DNA of 64,000 nucleotides from Ryuthela nishihirai (lineage: Eukaryota > Arthropoda > Arachnida > Araneae > Heptathelidae), in NCBI GenBank assembly GCA_038380435.1, contig JAWZYU010000009.1, forward strand, positions 65,501,901 to 65,565,900, written 5' to 3'. The position numbers and the translations under genes were made by a program. Positions 24,611 to 37,215 of the stretch are shown piece after piece; the first letter of the stretch is position 1, and every line of letters starts with the position of its first letter. The notes below the pieces were generated by a model that saw only the letters and a program-made list of their open reading frames with translations, was not told the DNA's origin and ran no database searches.

Positions 24611-26477
24611 AACACATGCTAAAGCATTATTAATACAAGAATCAATCAATAGTAAATTCACAGAATTACCTTCTGACACTGTGTCCCATTTATCAGAAAA
24701 ACTAATTTTTTTCCATAACTGTATTTCTTAGATTCTATGTCAACGGGTAATTCTATGTATTTACTATTGATTAATTATTGTTTTAACACTTTAGCATGTG
24801 TGATATCCCTACTAACATCTATATTAAGAAATAATAGAAAGGTGGTGTTTCCAATCATAGATGGCACCACTGGTAGCAAAAGTAGTGAAATTCCAGGGCA
24901 AGTATAAGGTGGCACTGAAATGGCTGTCTTACCAAGATCATTCTAGTGCCTTTTAGAGGGCACTCTCCATGACATTAACTAAAGGATTTACATAACTGTC
25001 CATTCTTTTGCCTCTTTCTTTGTTCTTGTCTTGGTGAATATTTCTCTCTATGAAATCTTTTCAGGTAATTTTTGTTTTTCAATTGTTCCCAACTGTGCAA
25101 TAGCAAAATGCATGAATTATAGTTCAAAGAATAAATAAACAATAATTGAAAATCTCAGCATTATCTGTAGACGTTTAAACAAAAACATTTATGAGTAAAC
25201 TTTCCCATCAGAAGAAAAATTAGTAAGAAGTGAGTGATACAGTGTCAATGTCAATTGAAATTCGATGTACAGCATGCTAAGATATGTAGTAAGCATATTT
25301 GAGATGCCTGTTATGATCATGACCTCTGAAGCAAACTCTTAGGACTTCCTGTTAAACATAAACTTAAAAGATAATTCCATTATATAAAAACCTGCCACAC
25401 GAAAATTCAGTCTTGATTACAACAACCACTTCTACTCTGACCAAATGATTGTTGTCTTGGGGAAAAACTGAAAAGATTGTTGGAAAAACAAACTGATGAC
25501 TCTGAAAACTATGACAATGTGCCCAATAATAAATTAACATTACTGCAGGCAATTAATAAATTTAAATACCTTGGTTTATAGTGCACAGAGATTCAAGAGA
25601 GTACAAACTTATTGTCAGTGCATCAGCATCTATGATGCTTTAAAGAATTAGAGCAGCAGTTGCAAACTTCTATTAAATTACAAAGTAAAGCTGAGGGGGG
25701 AAATCTCTGCTTTGCAACAAGATAGTAAGTTACAATTTGAATTTTAACCAATTGCAGTTTAATTACACATATAAATATCAGTTAGATTTCAGGTAGTAAG
25801 TATCAGGGTGACCATTCTTCATTGACACAGTCTATCACAAAACTTTCTAGTCTATTTACAATATTACTTCAAATTTTACATTTTATACATTTAGCCCCCT
25901 CTAAAGATGTAAATGGTAGCTAGGTAGTCACTGGAAGGAGAGCTATGCACCAATCCCCTGTGATGATGCATAGAACCGGCCAGGCCTAGCACCTAATGTC
26001 CGACCCCGCCTTCTCGTGGTGCGGACCGTTAGTAACTTTCAAAAGAGATACTCTCTTGTGGAAGTGAACGGAAGGGGAGGGCTGCCAGATTAGTGTGGCC
26101 TACTGATCTGGACAACTATGGCTACTTTTCTTTTTTTTCTACCCTGCTGAGGAGTGGTCAACCACACAGGGTCCTGGTGCTGACCATATAAACCTACTGG
26201 ACTCGATAGATATATGGCTCTGAGCTTGATTATGGATTCTGATTTTGCTGCACTGGTGGGCTTCTGTGGAGGGAAAATCTTCCGCTGTGTTTTCTGTTTG
26301 TTTGTGGGTTGACAGCCCCAAGTGAATAGATTCACAGGATATGTTTATCAGCTGGTGGATATTCCTGAGCAGAAGTCATCGCAGGCACCTGAACTCTTTG
26401 CTTCTATTGGCATCGTCAAATTCTACATTGGAGGAAGTCTTCCAGTGTAGATAGCTTCAGCCTTTAGTAGTGGAGGA

Positions 26478-27953
26478 ATGGGTCTTTGCCCCATGTCTGC
26501 GATTAGGGTGCTGTTTGATATTGTCGGCATTCCCTCTCTCAATAAACATAGTTTCTTTAAACATCCCACTAACCATTTTCTCTCCATAGGTAGTTGGAAT
26601 GTGAGGACTCTGCACAGAGCTTTTTCTCTTGATGTCCTCACACAAGAATTCCACCATTATAATTTAGATATTCTCGGCTTGCAAGAGACCAGATGGACAG
26701 ATAAAGGTCAGATTCTTAAAAATAATCTGAAATTTCTCTTTTCAGGGAGGGACGACAATAAGCATCACCAAGGCGTGGGTCTGCTTCTCAGCAGACACGC
26801 TAGTGATGCTCTTCTAGGATATGAGTGCATTAATGAAAGGTTTCTTACAGCAAAATTTCAGACAAGCGTTAAAGACTTGAATGTTATCTGCTGTTATGCC
26901 CCCACTGAGGATGCCGATGAGAAGGATAGGTTTTATGAACAACTTCAGGATATTTTGAATTCTGTCAAGAAAGGAGATATTACCCTTGTTCTAGGTGACT
27001 TCAATGCCAAAGTTGGTACTGACTCTGACCTTTGGGGAAGAGTAATAGGCCCTTTTGGTATTGGTAGCTGCAATGGCAATGGGCAACGTCTCCTGCAGGT
27101 AAGTAAACTCAATGGATTCAGAATAACTAACACTTATTACAAACACCGCGACATACATAAGTACACATGGGTTTCACCCGATGGGCTGCATAAGAATATG
27201 ATTGATTATATATTAATTAACAGCAAATGGGCTAGTTCTGTTAGGAATACCAGGTCATATAGGGGAGCTGAAATTGGATCTGACCATTATCTTGTTAAAA
27301 GTGTCTTGCAACTTAAACTTAAAAAGTGTTGTGCTAGGGTTAAAAAATTTGCTTTTAATACTGGAGCTCTGAAAGACCCAGTTATAGCCAAAGTTTACCA
27401 TGATGGGTTACTTAGTCATTATGACAGTCATGATTTGTTTACTACTGAAGTTGAGGAAGAATGGGACCATTTTAAACAGGCTTTTTTGGACACTAACAGT
27501 ACTCTTTTAGGGAAAAAGGAGCAGAAGAGACAGAATTATCTGAGTGATAAGGCACTTGAGCTTATTTCAGAAAGAAAGAACTGCAGGAATGTCCTTAATC
27601 AATACCCTACTAGTCCTAATAGAAAGCATTACAGCGAATTTAATAAACGTGTAAAAGATCAGTTAGCTGCTGATAAGAATCTTTGGCTTGATGATTTGGC
27701 TGACAAAGCCGAGGAAGCAGTTAGACAGCACAACAGCAGAGAGCTGTACCAGATAGTTAATGTTTTGTGTGATAGAAAACGGACAGGTATACAGGGATTG
27801 AAGGATAAACAAGGTAAGGTTATAGAAGGGGAGGATTCTGTCATGGCTAGGTGGGCTGAGCATTTCAGTGATGTTCTAAACAATGTGGTTAGTTCTATTC
27901 CCATTGTTTGCATGATGATAGATGCATTGGTGGCTTTAATGTTGGCCCTATAA
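26478..27953 (+). pseudogene. Retrotransposon ORF, endonuclease domain and linker
   Basis: A continuous 491-codon frame. Endonuclease motifs in order are W-N-V-R-T-L near residue 40, L-G-L-Q-E-T-R-W near 65-72, L-G-D-F-N-A-K-V-G near 170 and G-S-D-H-Y-L-V near 268. These hold the Asn, Glu, Asp-Asn and Asp-His catalytic residues of the exonuclease-endonuclease-phosphatase fold that nicks target DNA. The linker before the reverse transcriptase continues to W-A-E-H-F near the end. The frame is lost near 27900 by an indel, and the reverse transcriptase continues in another frame. Confidence 0.85.
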
Positions 27954-29452
27954 CACAATCTGAAGTTATTTTGACTGTTTCTAAACTTAAACTACATAAA
28001 TCCCCAGGGGTAGATGAAATTACTACCGAAATGCTTAGAGCTGGAAATGTTTCGGTTACCACTTGGATGACTGAAATTCTGAATATCTTTTATGATAAAG
28101 GCATGGTTCCTAAGGATTTTACCAGAGCTATTGTTATCCCTATTTTCAAAAAAGGTGATCGCAGTTCTTGTGATAACTATAGGGGTATCAGCCTACTCTC
28201 TGTTCCAGGTAAAGTTCTTTCCATGATTGTGCTTAATAGAATTAAGAATCTGGTTGACAGTCAATTGCGTGATGAGCAATGTGGATTCAGAAGTGATAGG
28301 GGATGTGTGGATCAGATATTTTCACTTAGGCAGATTCTTGAGAAATGTTTAGAGTTTCAGAAACCTTTGGTTGCTAGCTTTGTTGATTTCAAAAAGGCTT
28401 TCGACTCTGTTGATCGTCATAATTTGTGGTTGATTGTGAAATCATATGGTATACCAGACAAGTTAGTTAACATAATGAAAGCTCTCTATAATAACACTGA
28501 GTCGTGTGTGAGAGTTGGTAAGGCTTTAGCAATTGGTTTAGCATTACTTCTGGTGTTCGACAAGGGTGCATTTTTTCTCCTTTTCTCTTTAGCTTGGTTA
28601 TTGATTATGTTATACGAAATTCACTTCAAGGGAAAGATTTTGGCCTTAAATGGACTGGAGATATGAATATTTCTGATTTAGATTATGCTGATGATTTAGC
28701 CTTTTGGCAAATGATGTTGATGAGATGAACTCTTTCATTCGAGCTGTTGATGAGACTGGTAGTAGAGTAGGTTTGGTTATAAACATAGAGAAAACTAAAG
28801 TGATGAAAATTGGTCAGGCAGGCTGTAATTCAGTTAATCTGAATGGTTGCAGTCTTGAGCAGGTGTCACAGTTTAATTATCTTGGGAGATATGTAACAGA
28901 TAATGGTGATGTGCGGCATGAGATTAACAGACGAATAGGGATTGCTGCCGGGACTTTTAAAAATCTATGGGATTGTGGAGAAATAGGCGTATACACCTAA
29001 AGACTAAAATTAGACTGTATAATAGTTTGGTTCTTTCTAGGGTTAGTTATGGTAGTGAAACTTGGACGCTGTGTAAACAAGATAACAGGAAACTAAATGC
29101 TTTTGATTCCATATGCTTACACAGTATCTTGGGCATTAGGTGGTTCAACTTTGTAACTAATGATGAGGTTAGGCAAAGGAGTTTGCAACCTCCTTTAAGC
29201 AGCATATTGTGCAGAGAGAGACTCCGTTGGTTTGGCCATGTTGCCTGTATGGATAATTATAGATTGACGAATAGGGTTATGAACAGTGTGCCTAAAGGCT
29301 TCAGAAAGAGGGGGAGAACTAGGATGCGATGGGCTGACAATGTCAAACAGGACCTTGTTAGAATTGGTGTGCAGTGGCCAGATGCAGTAGATGTAGCTCA
29401 GGATAGACTTGCTTGGAGAACTAAATTGCACGGTCTGGTTGGACTTCTGTAG
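27908..29452 (+). pseudogene. Retrotransposon ORF, reverse transcriptase and C-terminal region in four frames
   Basis: Frame segments follow one another. 27908 to about 28540 has K-S-P-G-V-D-E-I-T, P-I-F-K-K-G-D, N-Y-R-G-I-S-L-L-S, G-F-R and V-D-F-K-K-A-F-D-S-V-D (first catalytic Asp). 28552-28700 has G-V-R-Q-G-C-I-F-S-P and D-Y-A-D-D-L, the catalytic YADD. 28704-29000 has the thumb with N-I-E-K-T-K-V-M-K. 28967-29452 ends with R-L-R-W-F-G-H-V-A and R-W-A-D-N-V-K. The frame change after YADD looks like a single lost base, because the other copy at about 33000 reads through it. Confidence 0.85.
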
Positions 29453-29611
29453 CCCATGGCTGCTTGAGGATGATGATGATGATTATTGGATTAAACCATC
29501 TGGCACCCACTTATGCCTTGCACACTTCTTCAGATAATATCAGCAAAGAAATATTTTTTCTCAAAGGTTTAAAAATGGAGGTAATCATGATTACATCATC
29601 AGTTTTCACGT

Positions 29612-29969
29612 TTCGGAATTTTTTTTCGAACTTTTCTGCACACAATGGTCTAAATGGTCCAGTCAAAAGGATCCCGAAGGCTCAGAGAAGGTTGTGGGAA
29701 GGGACTCACTGGTACAGCTGTTGGGAGACAGATGGTAGCCTCCTGGCAAGGCCATCTAGTGTGTTCTTTAACATGCACAGGTTATGGCTCTCCACACATG
29801 GGGCCACAGCTTAACATCCCATCTGATGGCCGGTGGCCTTTCCAAGCTCATCTATGTCCCCTACTGCATGGGCTGGGAATTTTGCAGAGATAAATCTCAA
29901 TGCTGATCCAGCTGGGATTCAAACCTGGGAACTACAGATTACGAGTTTGGCGAGCTACCCTCACCCCCT
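29612..29969 (-). repeat. SINE family 2 copy, diverged
   Basis: Inverted copy from the TTTTCTGCACACAATGG side to GGCGAGCTACC and the CACCCCCTA head. It carries the usual body segments ACAGATGGTAGCCTCC and CAGAGATAAATCTCAATGCT. Confidence 0.85.
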
Positions 29970-30204
29970 ATGTTGACATCAGCATGGAGTTTATGTGCCG
30001 CATTTTTTTTTTGTTAGTTTGCAGTGTTGCCATTTGAACAGTGCTATATATGTATGTAGACACTAACCATGCATATGGCTAATGGCATACACCCAAGCTA
30101 ACAGAAAGTGTTGTCTGGATTAAGTGCACTTAGATACCCACCCTTCTATTTGCATGTTTGTCTGACATGCCCTTCTGAGTGAGGCACTTTCAATGTCGAG
30201 CAGT

Positions 30205-31835
30205 GTATATGTTGCAACATAAGCAACATTTTCAGCCTCTTATCGAGTTGTTCATTTACTTAAAGACACTTTTTAACAAGTTGAAAAAGATCCAAATAAC
30301 TAGTTAAAGGTTGCATATTACCATTAAACCTGGATCTTGTGGCTGGCTCAGATGACTGTTTTGTTTCTTCTGCTATCTGTTGACCAGTTGCACTTGTCTG
30401 AAGCTAGAAGATTGTGTAGATGTTTGCAGAACACTGTATATCAGTACTTGTTGGCTTTCTTCACAACATTGGAGTCTGCTATTGAGGTTTCCATTATATT
30501 TCCTCATAATACCCATTGTTGACAACTCTGGTTGGTTCAATGTCTTCATACACAACTTTAAATGAACTTAGATGGCAATTTTTGGACATGATTTTGACTT
30601 AACTCCATCAGGAACTACTTGTTGTTTAAAATTCAGACCTTTAACAAACTAATCTTCTAAATACTTTGAAAGAATTTAAAAGGATAAAAGTTTAAAATAA
30701 TAAAATTAAAAATTCCACAAAATATAAAGTTCAACTCACAACCTGCACTGGCCCATCAAACAAAAAAAAAATTGTATGTATAGTTTTCTATATATACACA
30801 GTAAAAAAATATGAATATAAAGTACCTATACTATAGCAAATAGTATCAAAAAATTACTTATTAATAACCAAGATAAAATGCCACCAACAGGAGGAATATA
30901 TGATATTCAGATCCCTGACCCAGATAAGAAATTAAGTGGTAAAAAAATATATAGGAAAAACTTTTAGAACATATGAGCAAAAAATATTGGAACATAGACA
31001 GGATATAAAAAAAAAACCAAACACAGCTTTGGCACAGGCAATAACAGAAAAAAGTTTAAAAATAGAAAATTTAAGTTATAAACCAATAGCTGCACCCCCT
31101 ATAAAGTTTCAATTACAATATTTGGAAAACATACTTATCAATTTGCATAGAGAGAGCATTTGAAACATCGAGATTCCACCTGTACCAGTTGTGTGGAATC
31201 TTCTGTTTCATGAGCAACTTGGCAGAAACCCAAAATAACACTGGAAAACTCCTATTTAAACTTCACGAGCATATCTTAATGCCAGATGAACTCTATGAGA
31301 GGACGGAACGAAACATATTGCGAGTTCCTTTTAAATTCTTTTAAAGTTTTTAGAGGATTAGTTGCTTAAATGTCTGAATTTTAAACAACTTAAGTAGTTC
31401 CTAATGGAGTTAAGACAAAAATCACATCTAAAAATTTACCATCTAGGTTCATTTAAAGTTGTGTATGAAGACATTGAACCAACTGGAGTTATCAACAATG
31501 GATATTACAAGGAAGCATAAGGGAGACCTCAATAGCAAACTCCAATGTTGTGATGAAAGCCAACAACAAGGACTGGTATACAGTGTTGTGCAAACATCTA
31601 CACAATCTTCTAGCTACAACAAATTCAAATCTAACTCTAACATCAGTAATCATCATGGAAAAGTGCAACTTATCAACAAGCCATCAACCATCTGAGCCAG
31701 CCACAAGATCAAGGTTTAACGGTAATATGCAACCTTTAACTATGCTTTGGAACTTTTTCAACCATTAAAGTGTCTTTAAGTAAATAAACAACTCGATAAG
31801 AGGCTAAAAATATTGCTCATGTTGCAACATATATG
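30205..31835 (+). mobile_element. Penelope-like family P2 fragment flanked by inverted repeats
   Basis: Arms of about 480 to 500 bases (30205-30690 and 31330-31835) are inverted copies of each other and start TATATGTTGCAACAT. Between them lies a plus-strand GIY-YIG endonuclease: T-G-G-I-Y-D-I-Q-I-P-D-P-D-K-K-L, then after a one-base shift in an A run K-K-Y-I-G-K-T-F-R-T-Y-E and E-H-R-Q-D-I-K. It continues through a C-terminal region with P-P-I-K-F-Q-L-Q to W-N-L-L-F-H-E-Q-L near 31225. No reverse transcriptase is left. Inverted pseudo-LTRs are a known arrangement in Penelope elements. Confidence 0.75.
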
Positions 31836-32334
31836 TATCAGCAACTTTTTGTCTATATAATACACTCCTCAGGAATGTTGTTAATATAATTTTACTACAG
31901 TAAAATCATGTAAAGAAAAAATATTTTAACCAAGCACACATTTAACTGAAATTATAATTTGCAATATAATATGTACAATGTTGTAATAACACATATAAAA
32001 CATACACAAGATAATGATTGCTATAGAATGTACCCATACTAAATGGCATCTAGTGACAGATTCAGTAAACAAATGTTGGCAAGATTTCATTCAATACAGT
32101 AGGCATATAGTTAAAGAGGCTACGGTCTTATTTATGGATGACAAATGTGAAGATAAGCAAAAGTTAATTTTTTTAAAACAAAATTTTATTCTATTTTAAC
32201 TTTAGAAAATTAAACAATTTTGTTATCTTTTCTAACTTATATTATTTTAATATAAATAATTCACAATATTTCTATTGTTACTTAAATTGTTTATTTAGTT
32301 TTTCTACATCTTTGAGTCATTCATGCAAACAATG

Positions 32335-33010
32335 CATCATCATCATCCTCAAGCAGCCATGGGCTACAGAGGTCCAACCAGACCATGCAATTTAGTTCTC
32401 CAAGTATATCTGTCTTGAGCTATATCTGCTGCATCTCTCCACTGCACACCAACATTGTTTGCCCACCACATAATTCTCCGTATAGGGAACATGACCAAAC
32501 CAACAGTCTGTCTCTGCACAATATGCTGATTAAAAGGAGACTGCTGACTCCTTTGCCTAACCTCATCATTACTTACCAAGTTGAACCACCTAATGCTTAA
32601 GATACTGTGTAAGCATCTAGAATCAAAAGCATCTAGTTTCCTATTATCTTGTTTACAAAGTATCCAAGTTTCACTACAATAACTAACCCTAGAGAGAACC
32701 AAACTATTATACATTCTAATTTTAGTGTTTAGATGTAAATGCCTATTTCTCCACACTCTCCATAGATTCTTAAAAGTTCCAGAGATAATTAATTCCCAAG
32801 ATAATTAAACTGTGACACCTGCTCAAGAATGCAGCCATCAGATTAACTGAACCACAGCCTGCCTGACCAATTTTCATCACTTTGCATTCTCTGTTTATAA
32901 CCAAACCTACTCTACTATCAGTCTTATCAACAGCTCAAATGAAAGAGTTCATCTTGTCAACATCATTACATCATTTGCCAAAAGGCTTAAATCATCAGCA
33001 TATTCTATGC
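32335..33010 (-). mobile_element. 5'-truncated copy of the non-LTR retrotransposon
   Basis: Starts at its 3' end with CATCATCATCC (GAT tail) and CAAGCAGCCATGGGCTACAG, and reads backwards through the same C-terminal region (open 32364-32756) to E-Y-A-D-D-L-S-L-L-A-N-D-V near 33000. There it is truncated. An internal deletion of roughly 100 bases lies near 32785. Confidence 0.85.
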
Positions 33011-33213
33011 TTAAAAAGATAAAATATAAAAGAGGATATATCTCAGCAAGTTGGGACACATTTAGTGAATAATGGGATAACTATCTTCAGGCCCATTTCC
33101 TTTGAAAACTCTATACTACATTTTAAGTAAGTCACTGCACTTACAATTTTATCCACTGTTTTTTTTATAAATATAATTAGCAACTTTATGAAGTGAACAT
33201 TAAGTTACATTAC

Positions 33214-33285
33214 CTTTACATATACATTTCCTACTAAATGATCTCCTAGATTGTCACACACATTCATTTCTTCAATCTCACCATA
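33214..33285 (-). CDS. U2AF1: U2AF1 exon 5: UHM core
   Basis: A 72-base exon in phase 0, from acceptor CTCCTAG to donor GTAATG. It encodes 24 residues: Y-G-E-I-E-E-M-N-V-C-D-N then L-G-D-H-L-V-G-N-V-Y-V-K. This is the central beta-strand region of the UHM, including the degenerate RNP motif (G-N-V-Y-V-K) typical of UHM proteins that bind a partner protein more than RNA. It is the most invariant segment among U2AF35 orthologues and is unchanged from what is expected of the family. Confidence 0.97.
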
Positions 33286-33939
33286 CTAGGAGAAAAATGG
33301 AAAAATGCATAAATTAAAAAAAAATAGGAACACTTACTAGACTAAGATACTCATAAAATATACAATAAACAATTATTTTAATAAACTATTTTCATAATTG
33401 CAAAAATTAGACATAAACTAAGTTAAAAATGAATGTGTGATCGCAAAGTTAGAATGTGTAGGCAACTTTTTTTATGGTGTAAATTTAAACCTTCATTTTC
33501 CACATCAAAAATATTTTTTTAAAAATGCTATGCATTTTATGAATCAAAACACAGGAATAATAAGGCTAAGCACAAAAGCCTAAAAATAGTGGTTTCTCCC
33601 CTTTCTTAGCAAAAATGCATGGTCAGATACAAAAGCCTATTTTTGTGCATTAAATCAAGGCAGATTATTCCCTTTGACAAGTGGTGCACATTCCATATGG
33701 GATTTTATGAAGTGTGATCCCTCACACACACATCCACAGAGTGTGGATATTAACTTTTTGGTGACTGAAGCATTCTCCCGGCCACAGTTCCAATAGCATT
33801 ACTGACCTGATGGTGTCACACATAACCACTGCTTATGATTTCTTGTGGCAATTACAGGACAGTCAAAGGGTAAACTTGAAAATTTTTTTGCTCAATTACA
33901 GAGAATTTTAATGTTATTTTAAAGTTGTTTTAAATAATA

Positions 33940-34935
33940 TTAGTTTATCCTTCAAACTATTTGCATATTAAAAAGTTTTTAGGAGCAAATTCTGAAGCTT
34001 TATGGAGCAAGGACAGTGCTCTGTTTACAGTGAACTGACATTATGTGGTGACATTAGGACTGTTAAGAACTTCTTTCCACATGTCATGAAGGATGATTGC
34101 AGTATCTCAGTTGTAAGTGGGGACAGACGAGGTTATTATTTCAATAGCCTCATGGATGACAGTTCTGTAGTAAGTGGATGCATGTGCTAGCTATGTGGCA
34201 TGCTCCCGGTCTATTATGATAGCTGCATATTGCCAGCTTGGCAGTGGCAGTCATTAGTTTGTTTCGACTTGACATCTGCCTGGTGATCTGTGAACCTCTC
34301 CTGAGAGAATGTATGTTTTTTCTGATACTGTAAATGGTAAATCCGGCAAATGGAGGGGAAATCTGTATACACTTGATTTTCGATGGAAGTTGAATTTGTC
34401 TCTGTTCCTTTTTTGCAATTTTCTTCAGATTTGGAGCTGGGCTGAAAACAGTCTTGATTTTATGGGCTCTGAGAGAGAATTTTAAATTATTTTAAATTAA
34501 TTTTTGAGCAAAAAGGTCTTTTAATTGTATACTTGCAGACTGTTTTCACAGGACAAGAATATAGGATATACATCCGGCAAAGGTTGCCCACTCAGAGTCA
34601 GTGATTAGGAGGAGAGCAGAATTTCTTCTGTTGTCATTTCTATACTTATTGATTAGCTTTTCTATTGCTTTTGGGTGGAAGCCATGGGATGCAGCAATGG
34701 ATTGAATGCTTTGAATTTCTTTATTAAGCAAATGCTTGTTTGATGGTATGGATGAGAAAACAGAAGGTTGCAATTTTGTACATCCATGGGGTGCCTGAGT
34801 CCAAGCATATGGAGGGTACATAGGTAGGCTTTCAGTATATTGACATCGTCAAGGCTCCTGTGTCACCTTTTTGGTTAAAAACATCTAAATACGGGATGGC
34901 ATTGCTGTTTTCCTCCTCTTTCATGAAACATATTG
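33940..34935 (-). mobile_element. Penelope-like family P1: end of RT and endonuclease, host of a later insertion
   Basis: The minus strand from 34935 reads Y-P-T-I-C-F-M-K-E-E-E-N then A-I-P-Y-L-D-V-F, then after damage N-K-H-L-L-N-K-E-I-Q-S-I, A-A-S-H-G-F-H-P-K-A-I and E-K-L-I-N-K-Y. These are the signature segments that follow the YVDD box in Penelope reverse transcriptases. Further on, 34340-33950 has F-T-D-H-Q-A-D-V-K and H-E-A-I-E-I-I, the endonuclease C-terminus. The missing YVDD half is at 37988-38166, on the far side of a 3-kb insertion. Confidence 0.8.
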
Positions 34936-35839
34936 TAGGATAGATACAAGTTTAATTGTCACAATTTCTAGCTGTTATTACACTTTAAAAACTAAAGTAT
35001 TCCTAGGGTGGTTGTCAATGTCAACCATTGCTTCCTAATCAGAGGCAGATTGCCTCCTGTTCAATATCCCTGATAATCACTTTAGGCCTCTTTTCTACTT
35101 TACATTTTCCTTTACCTACAAAGGTGATGTAGTACAAGAAAAAGAGAAAAAAATATAATTACCAGTTCTGAATATGGTAGACGTCTGGCACAGACACTTG
35201 ATGCCTTCTGATGTTAATCCTCTTCTGAGGTTGACATTCTGTTTGACGTCCACAGCATTAGGTTTACAAGTCCTTATACATTATATTTATTCTTCGACTG
35301 ATAGTTTACTGGACTTGATGGTTGTTGATGGTTAGATTGTGCATGCACCTAATTCAGAACGGTTAAACTTCGGTAACTTTTGTCCACACCAGTTCTGAAT
35401 ATGGTAGACGGCTGGCACAGACACCTGATGCTTTCAGATGTTGATCTTATTGCTGTGATGATGTTACTTTTCACCTACTGAGGTAGACATTCTGGCATTA
35501 GGTTTACCAGTCCTTCTACATTATATTTGGTCATTGGCTAATGGTTTGCTGGACCTGATGGTCATCGATGATTAGAATTGTGCACATACTTAATTCACAG
35601 TCAAGTTCAGAACAGTTAAGCTTTGGTGACATTTGTTCACAACCAGAAATATTTAAAGTTTAAAAGTTAAAACATACTCCAAAGAATTTTATAATGCACA
35701 ATTAATTCAACATTAAAACATTTTAAAAAGGGACTACACAATAACATCATGACACATTTTGCCCCCTCCTACCTCAGGGCTTCCTCAGGTGAGAGTGCAG
35801 TATGTTGGTTACTCCTTCAAGATATTTATATTCATCTCT

Positions 35840-36240
35840 CTACCCATTATTATTGAACTGCACAACTAGAGTTTTTGGTTGCTCGCATAGCAGGAGATCC
35901 CATGCTACTGGAAGGGTAGGTATTTCTGCAATGCACACTGATTCTTTATGTAAATTGATCAGAAGTGTTTCCGCACATTGCAACTGAAATTTAGTTGGAG
36001 GAGCTACTAGGGGTTTATATTGAGCTTTATTTATTTTTATATTGTTGTCAAGTATTATTTGCATTAAAGCAGTGTTTGGGATTTTATTTTTAATATCATT
36101 CCTATGCTCTGTCATATGTTGCTCATATATTCTGTAGGTTTTTTCTATATAATTATTTTTTCAAGTTTATTTGTAGGGTCCAATATATATATATTTTTTT
36201 GTATACTCCCCCCTCCCTAGTGACTAATTTATCCCTATCA
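35840..36240 (-). pseudogene. P2 endonuclease fragment within the insertion
   Basis: In shifting frames the minus strand reads G-G-V-Y-K, I-L-D-P-T-N-K-L-E-K, N-N-Y-I-E-K-T-Y-R-I-Y-E-Q and T-E-H-R-N-D-I-K-N-K. Then I-P-N-T-A-L-M-Q-I-I-L and P-P-T-K-F-Q-L-Q-C lead to the end W-D-L-L-L-C-E-Q. It matches the copy at 30880-31230 closely. The glycine of YIG is replaced by Glu, so the nuclease would be dead even without the frameshifts. Confidence 0.7.
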
Positions 36241-36399
36241 TTTATTACTAATTTTTTTATAGTTTGAGGTACAGTGTGCAGTAAATTTATTTGATATTTT
36301 TAAGACATTGCTTAATGCTTTAATTATCCCACTTATTCAACCCAGTTATTCATCCAGTTATTCAATCTAGTTATCCCATAAATTCAATTTATCGTAACA

Positions 36400-36760
36400 A
36401 GGAGCTAAATATGCATACGAGCATATGCCAATTAACACAAATGAATTAATACCACAGATAGAACAAACATTAAATAAAATACCTACTAGCTATAAAGAGA
36501 AAGAACGATTCAGGTTATACCATAGCATAAAATATGAACAAATAAAAGAAGGAAAAGCAAGAAACTACGATGTTAAAACATTATAAAAATTTAAAGAATA
36601 ATATAGGAATTAAAATAATACTCGCAGATAAAACTGATCAAATAGTAAATATAGACAAAAAAGAATATGATATAAATATTAGTGATATTCTAACAGAGTT
36701 GAAATGCGAACCACTAAAAAATAATCCTATAACTAAAGTACTTTGAAAATTAAGTAAATT
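36400..36760 (+). pseudogene. Penelope-like RT N-terminal fragment within the insertion
   Basis: The plus strand reads N-N-I-G-I-K-I-I-L-A-D-K-T and D-Q-I-V-N-I-D-K-K-E-Y-D, then I-L-T-E-L-K-C and N-P-I-T-K-V-L. This resembles the K-x-x-I-x-I-x-x-A-D-K-x-x-x-x-V-x-x-x-x-x-Y segment before the RT core in Penelope-like elements. It points away from the endonuclease fragment beside it, so the element has been rearranged. Confidence 0.6.
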
Positions 36761-36835
36761 AAAGAGAGATCCACTTTTTACATACTAGCATAATGCAAAA
36801 TGTATATCTATGTACCCAGATATACCTCATTTATT

Positions 36836-37215
36836 TGGTTTGTTTTACCTCTGAGCAGCACTTTTTTGCACACAATGGGTAAATGGCCAGGTCACAAGAA
36901 CCCTGAAGGCTCAGAGAAGATTGGGAGAGGGAACCAACTGGAACAGCTGTTGGGAAACAGATGGTAGCCTCCCTTCAAGGTCATCTGGTGTTCTTTAATG
37001 TGCACAGGGTATGACTTTCCCACACACAGAACCATGGCTTAATATCCCATCCGACAGAACTGCAGCCTTTCCAAGCCCATCAGTGTCCCTTACTGACTGT
37101 GGCAGGGTGGGGAGTTTTGCGGAGATAAATCTCAATGCTGACCCAGCTGGGACTCAAACCTGGGAACTGCAGATATGAGCCTGGCATACTATCAACTGAA
37201 CCACCCCCACCCCCT
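36836..37215 (-). repeat. SINE family 2 copy
   Basis: Inverted copy from TTGTTTTACCTCTGAGCAGC to ACCACCCCCACCCCC with all body segments. It lies inside the 3-kb insertion. Confidence 0.9.

Larger units (their letters stand above)
25900..29480 (+). mobile_element. Non-LTR retrotransposon (EEP endonuclease plus RT), nearly full length, frameshifted
   Basis: A block of about 3.6 kb, GC-richer than its surroundings, with a 5' leader (about 25900-26480), an apurinic-type endonuclease, a reverse transcriptase and a C-terminal region, ending in a GAT-rich tail. The clade looks RTE/CR1-like, but I cannot fix it. At least four frame changes in the coding region make it inactive. A 5'-truncated inverted copy with the same GAT tail lies at 32335-33010. 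Confidence 0.88.
14859..33213 (-). other. U2AF1 intron 5 (18355 bp)
   Basis: Largest intron in the window. In order of coordinate it holds a solo LTR (15494-16231) set in a tandem array, a hAT remnant (16750-17830), a truncated piggyBac-like element with a Tc1 remnant inside (18980-21600), SINE-1 copies, a second Tc1 fragment (22718-22990), a SINE head-to-head pair (23148-23400), a non-LTR retrotransposon (25900-29480), a SINE-2, a Penelope-like element with inverted flanks (30205-31835) and a 5'-truncated LINE copy (32335-33010). I see no recognisable feature in 23410-24400 or 24620-25890. Confidence 0.7.
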
